A stretch of 64,000 nucleotides of DNA from Streptomyces althioticus. Its GTDB lineage: Bacteria > Actinomycetota > Actinomycetes > Streptomycetales > Streptomycetaceae. The stretch spans positions 1-64,000 of the forward strand of contig BMSW01000002.1 of the NCBI GenBank assembly GCA_014649355.1, written 5' to 3'. The position numbers and the translations under genes are program-made. Each line of letters starts with the position of its first letter. The stretch's first letter is position 1. Positions 60,346-64,000 of the stretch are shown one piece after another. Under the pieces are notes generated by a model. The model saw only the letters and a program-made list of their open reading frames with translations, was not told where the DNA came from and ran no database searches.

Positions 60346-61101
60346 TCAGCGCCCTGCGGGAAGGCCGGCGGCGTGCTCCCGGTCGTGCCGGTCCATCTCC
60401 GCCCGGAAGGCCGCCACCAGATGCGGCCGGATCCTCCCGGCGTTGCGGTCGCCGCCCTCGCAGACCGCTCCCCGCACGCCGACGATGTCCGTACCGATGC
60501 GGGTCAGCTCACCGAGGTCGTCCTGCCGGACACTGCCCGCCAGGGCCGCGAGCAGGCCGCAGGCGTGGGCCAGCCGGACGAACTCGGCGCAGACGTCGGG
60601 CGGAAGATGGTCGAACAACCGCGTCCCGTCCTTCACGGCGGTGTCCAGCATGGCCGCGTCAGCGCCGGAACGGGCCGCGACGTCGGGCACCGCGAGCGGG
60701 TTGACGCAGCCGATGCGGTGGGCGTCGGCATAGCCCGAGGCGACGACGAGCGCGTCCGGGTTGTGCTCCTTCACCGCCCGGACGACGGCACGCATGACGT
60801 CGACGCCCTGGTCAGGGGTCGTGCATCCGTAGAGACCGACCTTGATGTACGTGGCTCCGGAGACGGCCGCGCCGAGAGCGGCCTGGGCCACCGTGCCGGG
60901 CTTGTAGGGGACATCTCCCACGGTCGCGGACACCGGCTTGTCCGCCGGGACCGCTTCGCGTATCTCCCTGATGACCCAGGGGAAGTTCGCGCCGAGAGAG
61001 CCCTCGTCGGGCTTCTTGACGTCGACGATGTCGAGGTGGTGCGCCGCCTTGGCGCAGTCGAGCGCTTCCTCGACGCCGTCCGGGGAGATGAGAAGCAACA
61101 C
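60346..61101 (-). CDS. MfnB-like (5-formylfuran-3-yl)methyl phosphate synthase
   Basis: A 251-residue TIM-barrel protein of the MfnB family (PF04476), which in methanogens condenses two glyceraldehyde-3-phosphates to a furan phosphate in methanofuran biosynthesis. The active-site set is intact: Asp and Lys in [20 protein letters not shown] (Asp27, Lys29), Lys in [10 protein letters not shown], and Asp and Lys in [26 protein letters not shown] is also a family hallmark. GTG 61101 is preceded by GGAGG; an ATG further up lacks a ribosome-binding site. It is first in a leftward cassette with ALDH, ADH and perhaps the methyltransferase. No methanofuran pathway is expected in Streptomyces, so a furan natural product is suggested. 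Confidence 0.85.
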   Translation of the reverse strand: MLLLISPDGVEEALDCAKAAHHLDIVDVKKPDEGSLGANFPWVIREIREAVPADKPVSATVGDVPYKPGTVAQAALGAAVSGATYIKVGLYGCTTPDQGVDVMRAVVRAVKEHNPDALVVASGYADAHRIGCVNPLAVPDVAARSGADAAMLDTAVKDGTRLFDHLPPDVCAEFVRLAHACGLLAALAGSVRQDDLGELTRIGTDIVGVRGAVCEGGDRNAGRIRPHLVAAFRAEMDRHDREHAAGLPAGR

Positions 61102-61481
61102 CTGGCCTCCTTCGCCACGACCCACCCCCGTCGCCGACCGAGGGCCGTGGATCGCCTGGTTCCTGTGTGGTGCGCTCATCATTTCCGTCGCTCTCCGCAT
61201 CAGAAAGGGCGCACAGAGTATTGATGGAGTGGTCAAGGGCGTGCCCCGCGCGCCGTGCGCACCGGAGCGAACGGGTTTGCGGCGCGCGGCCCGGTTTCGC
61301 GGGCCGTCTCCACCTCGCCGACCCGATCGTCACTCGTCGGGACCGTCCGTGGCGCCCCGCAGAGGGCGCAATCCGTGTTGTCAGGACCGTCCCTGCCCCG
61401 GAGGGCGGCGATGCCGACGCCCTGCAGCCCATGCCGGCCGCACACGCGGTACCGCCGCACTGCTCCACCCGGAGCCGTGCC
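61102..61481. promoter_or_regulatory. Divergent region upstream of the mfnB-like gene and the hydrolase
   Basis: A 380-bp gap without a convincing gene between leftward mfnB-like and rightward genes. The stretch 61180-61235 has lower GC (ATTTCCGTCG, GAGTATTGATGGAGTGG) and is the best candidate for the mfnB cassette promoter. Confidence 0.4.
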
Positions 61482-61640
61482 ATGACCGACGGCGAGCACG
61501 ACAGCGCACCCGGTCCCGCGCCGGACGGCGACGGCCCGGACGAAGGCGCGGAGGAGCCGGACCTCAAGCCGCCGGTGACGCCACCCGACGCAAGCCGCGC
61601 CGATGAGTTTCCGCAGCGGGGCCGGTCTGGAAACGTATGA
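61482..61640 (+). CDS. Very small acidic protein overlapping the hydrolase start
   Basis: A 52-residue frame starting MTDGEHDSAPGPAPDGDGPD, rich in Asp, Glu, Pro and Gly, and probably disordered. Its stop (TGA 61638-61640) overlaps the ATG of the alpha/beta hydrolase (ATGA), which suggests coupled translation. No family is recognised; it may only be a leader for the hydrolase. Confidence 0.4.
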   Translation: MTDGEHDSAPGPAPDGDGPDEGAEEPDLKPPVTPPDASRADEFPQRGRSGNV

Positions 61641-62506
61641 AGACTCTCACTCTTGAGACAGCCGGCGCGGACCTCGTCTACGACGTGCGGGGGCCGCTGC
61701 CGACCAGTGACGGACGACCGCCCTTGCTGATGATCGGGCAGCCCATGAGCGCTTCCGGCTTCGCCGCGCTCGCCGCGCGCTTCCCCGAGCGGACCGTGGT
61801 CACCTACGACCCGCGCGGCCTCGGCCGCAGTGTCCGGAAGGACGGACGAACCGACCACGCACCGCGGACGCAGGCCGACGACGTGCACGCCGTCATCGCG
61901 GCACTCGGGGCCGGGCCCGTCGAGATGTTCGCCAGCAGCGGCGGAGCGGTCACCGCGCTCTCGGTGGTCGAGAAGTACCCCTCGGACGTGACCACGCTGG
62001 TGGCGCACGAGCCGCCGCTCATCACTCTGACACCGGACGGCCCTGCAGCCGTGCGGGCGCGGGCCAGGGTTCGGGAAGCGTACGAGAAGCGGGGGTGGGG
62101 GGCCGGGATGGCCGCGTTCGTGGCCATGACCTCGTGGGTGGGCGAGTTCACCGACGCGTACTTCGCGCAGCCCGCGGCCGACCCCGCCGCGTTCGGAATG
62201 CCCACCCAGGACGACGGCTCGCGCGACGACCCGCTGCTGTCCGACAGGTCGTGGGCGGTCAGCGACTACCGCCCGGACGCCGACGCGATCACCGCCGCGC
62301 CGACCCGCGTGGTGATCGCGGTCGGCGAGGAGTCCGAGAACCTGCTGACGGCACGCACCTCCGCCGCGGCAGCCGAACTCCTCGGGCAGAAGGCGGTCGT
62401 GTTCCCGAGCCATCACGGCGGCTTCTGCGGCGGAGAGTTCGGACAACCGGGGAAGCCGGACGAGTTCGCGCTCCGTCTGCGCCAGGTCCTCGACGGTGCC
62501 GCGTAA
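61637..62506 (+). CDS. Alpha/beta hydrolase
   Basis: A 289-residue alpha/beta-fold hydrolase. Opening strands are LVYDVRGPLPTSDGRPPLLM and VVTYDPRGLGRSVRKDGRTD (DPRGxGRS), with the nucleophile elbow MFASSGGAVTALSVVEKYPS (Ser-Ser-Gly-Gly, where the usual first Gly is Ala) and a C-terminal His in VVFPSHHGGFCGGEFG. This subgroup is common in actinomycetes and substrates are mostly unknown. The upstream ribosome-binding site is weak, and coupling to the 52-residue frame may explain initiation. Confidence 0.8.
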   Translation: MKTLTLETAGADLVYDVRGPLPTSDGRPPLLMIGQPMSASGFAALAARFPERTVVTYDPRGLGRSVRKDGRTDHAPRTQADDVHAVIAALGAGPVEMFASSGGAVTALSVVEKYPSDVTTLVAHEPPLITLTPDGPAAVRARARVREAYEKRGWGAGMAAFVAMTSWVGEFTDAYFAQPAADPAAFGMPTQDDGSRDDPLLSDRSWAVSDYRPDADAITAAPTRVVIAVGEESENLLTARTSAAAAELLGQKAVVFPSHHGGFCGGEFGQPGKPDEFALRLRQVLDGAA

Positions 62507-62589
62507 GACATCCAGCGCGGGAGGTCCCGCCCAGGTGGACTGGGCGCGCCGAACGCCAGGGGTGTCCGTGGGCAACGTCGTTGTGGGCA

Positions 62590-62990
62590 CATTCCGCGCA
62601 GTCGCCGCCGGTGTTCAGGACGGCGTGGCCCACGGTCCACCGGCGCTTCACCCGGTGCAGCCGGGATCGGGCGTGGGCCCCGCTGCACCGGGTCGTCCTC
62701 GGCGAACTGGGTGGTCGGGGCGAGCTGGACCGGCCGCGGTACGCGATCGACTCGGTCACCGTCCGGGCGGCGGAAGGAGCCACTGACCGGACCGAATCCG
62801 ACCGACCGCGGCAAGCCGGGCCGAAGATCCACCTGGTCACCGACCGGAACGGCGTGCCGCTGTCGCTGGGCGATCTCCAGCGCGAACAGGCACGACAGCC
62901 TCGGCCTGCAGCCGCTCGTGCGCGGGATCCCGCCCCTCCGCTCCTCTCGCGGCGCGCGATCCTGACCGGCGACCCCGCCGGGGTCCCCTC
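62590..62990 (+). pseudogene. IS5-family transposase remnant
   Basis: Blocks in two rightward frames: LHRVVLGELGGRGELDRPRY, then AIDSVTVRAAEGATDRTESD with IHLVTDRNGVPLSLGDLQ (first Asp region), and PLVRGIPPLRSSRGARS from the following part. The later catalytic Asp and Glu are missing, and frames shift at least twice. It lies just downstream of the hydrolase. Confidence 0.65.
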
Positions 62991-63159
62991 GTCTCTCCGC
63001 TGCGCTGGTGATCACCCGAAGCAGGAGAAGTGCCTCTGCCCGGCGAGAAGGATCGCGTGTCCACGTCGAGGGAGCTTCATCACCAGCCTCCGCGTCACCG
63101 GTCCCCTGGCCGGGCTGCACCCTTGACCTCAACCCTGGTTGAGGCGCAACACTCGGCGC

Positions 63160-63417
63160 ATGGAGAGTACAAAGAGCAGCACCATTCTCTTTCGTAACAC
63201 CATGCGCATCACGGACGGTCACCTCGACGGCTTCCGGCGCGCCATCGCGCAGGCGGTGGCATTCGCTCACGAGCACGGCCCTCAGCTCATGGTCGAGGTC
63301 TTCATCGACGAGGAGCGGATGCTGGCGCACAGCTTCCAGCTCTACCGCGACTCCGATGCCATCCGCACCCACTGGCGGCTGTCGGATCCGTACATCCGTG
63401 AGGTGATGGAGCACTGA
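63160..63417 (+). CDS. Small monooxygenase-like (dimeric alpha/beta barrel) protein, probably truncated
   Basis: An 85-residue frame: MESTKSSTILFRNTMRITDG, then FRRAIAQAVAFAHEHGPQLM, VEVFIDEERMLAHSFQLYRD and DPYIREVMEH. The strand-helix-strand-strand pattern resembles the antibiotic biosynthesis monooxygenase fold. The stop comes straight after REVMEH, where a longer protein with further strands would be expected, so the end may have been lost by a deletion. Start ATG 63160 is used; an upstream ATG at 63139 lacks support. Confidence 0.5.
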   Translation: MESTKSSTILFRNTMRITDGHLDGFRRAIAQAVAFAHEHGPQLMVEVFIDEERMLAHSFQLYRDSDAIRTHWRLSDPYIREVMEH

Positions 63418-63667
63418 GCTTCCGCCAACCTGAAACCGCAGGTCGAAGGGCTGGTGTGACGGTCTTTCGGGGTGCTCACGCTGGTCGAGGGCAACATTCT
63501 GCGGAATAGGTCATCTGGCAGAGCGGTCGGCTCGCTGGTTCCTGCCCGCTGTTGCCGGGTGGCCTTCTCCGATTTGGTCTGCTCGGGAACCAGTCGACAG
63601 CCCTGCCGCAGCAGACAGCCGGCCTACCGCGCGATCAGGACCGACGTTCACCCTGACCATCAGCGAC
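63418..63667. other. Intergenic stretch, nothing supported
   Basis: No gene is seen. A TGGCAGAGCGGTCGGCTC stretch near 63510 recalls a tRNA D-arm, but the anticodon and T-arms are not there. Confidence 0.35.
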
Positions 63668-64000
63668 CTAGTTTGGCCAGGGGACACCTACGAGAGCGAC
63701 GGGGCAGGGCGAGTGGCGTAGCGCCGCGTGATGGGTGGGCCTGAGTTCCCGGTGGACCATGCCGTGCCGGTGTCGGACTCCGAGAACGAGGAGGTCTGCG
63801 TGTTGCGCGGCCTGGAGCAGGGCATGGTGTGCGGGGCCGTCGACGACGTGCCTGTGCACGACGACGCCGCTTTCGAGGGCCGTCCGGGCTGGGACTGCCG
63901 CGCTGAGGAGAGCGTCGGCTGCCGGTGAGCCAAGGCCAGGTGGGTCGTGCCGCGTCTCCTGCCGGCTGAGGGCGTGAACCGCGACCAGGACGCCACCGCG
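63668..64000 (-). CDS. Universal stress protein (UspA family), 3' part
   Basis: A leftward frame open from the right window edge and ending at TAG 63668, 110 residues visible. The C-terminal Usp pattern is clear: VVDGPAHHALLQAAQHADLL, then VLGVRHRHGMVHRELRPTHH and ALRHSPCPVALVGVP (the usual GSxGxG loop followed by HxPCPVxVV). The classical GxxG-x9-G ATP motif is changed (VRHRHGMVHRE), so nucleotide binding is doubtful. The N-terminal part, perhaps another Usp domain, lies outside the window. Confidence 0.75.
   Translation of the reverse strand, partial: RGGVLVAVHALSRQETRHDPPGLGSPAADALLSAAVPARTALESGVVVHRHVVDGPAHHALLQAAQHADLLVLGVRHRHGMVHRELRPTHHAALRHSPCPVALVGVPWPN

Noticed and set aside
63505..63580. 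A tRNA gene near TGGCAGAGCGGTCGGCTC
   Set aside because: Only a D-arm-like string is present; no T-arm GGTTCGA-type sequence or acceptor stem could be paired.

Overview
The window is high-GC actinomycete DNA. GC-rich third positions, GTG starts, families common in Streptomyces (DUF6207, DUF6461, DUF5713, DUF4259, PAS-LuxR) and a full antimycin-type biosynthetic gene cluster point to a Streptomyces chromosome. Families are recognised by reading the sequence; no database search was run.

Region 1 (1-25.7 kb) is an accessory zone crowded with insertion sequences and broken genes. It holds IS5-, IS3-, ISL3- and IS701-type elements or remnants, a tyrosine-recombinase-like gene with a TnpC-like partner, frameshifted small genes, a DUF4259 gene joined to an RHS remnant, and a truncated MMPL exporter. 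Genes that look intact are a secreted NucA/NucB-type nuclease, DUF6461 and DUF5713 proteins, a TerB-like protein, a VOC protein caught between two copies of an IS end, a TPR-like membrane-anchored protein, an MFS transporter, a Sfp-type phosphopantetheinyl transferase and an SDR.

Region 2 (25.7-53.7 kb) is a complete long-form antimycin cluster in the known order. Leftward antHIJKLMNOP opens tryptophan to anthranilate (AntN dioxygenase, AntO arylformamidase-like or formyltransferase, AntP kynureninase) and encodes the Paa-like oxygenase AntHIJKL, which turns carrier-bound anthranilate into 3-aminosalicylate. Rightward antG-antF-antQ gives the carrier protein, its acyl-AMP ligase and a phosphopantetheinyl transferase. 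Leftward antC-antD-antE gives the two-module NRPS (Thr, then pyruvate reduced by an in-line KR), the PKS with thioesterase, and crotonyl-CoA carboxylase/reductase for alkylmalonyl-CoA. Rightward antB-antA gives the C-8 acyltransferase and the orphan ECF sigma factor ending in Ala-Ala. A PAS-LuxR regulator gene lies convergent to antA, and operator-like palindromes lie between antC and antB.

Region 3 (54-64 kb) holds an XRE-TPR regulator, an EF-hand protein and a leftward cassette of mfnB-like furan synthase, aldehyde dehydrogenase, zinc alcohol dehydrogenase and, after 79 bp, an LCMT-type methyltransferase. This may be an undescribed small furan pathway. An alpha/beta hydrolase, an IS5 remnant, a truncated small protein and the 3' part of a universal stress protein gene close the window.

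Most novel leads: the MfnB cassette; the Cys-for-Ser change at the AntO nucleophile elbow; the decapeptide-repeat extension on AntQ; the cluster-adjacent PAS-LuxR gene with candidate operators; and an antitoxin-like gene inside the cluster.
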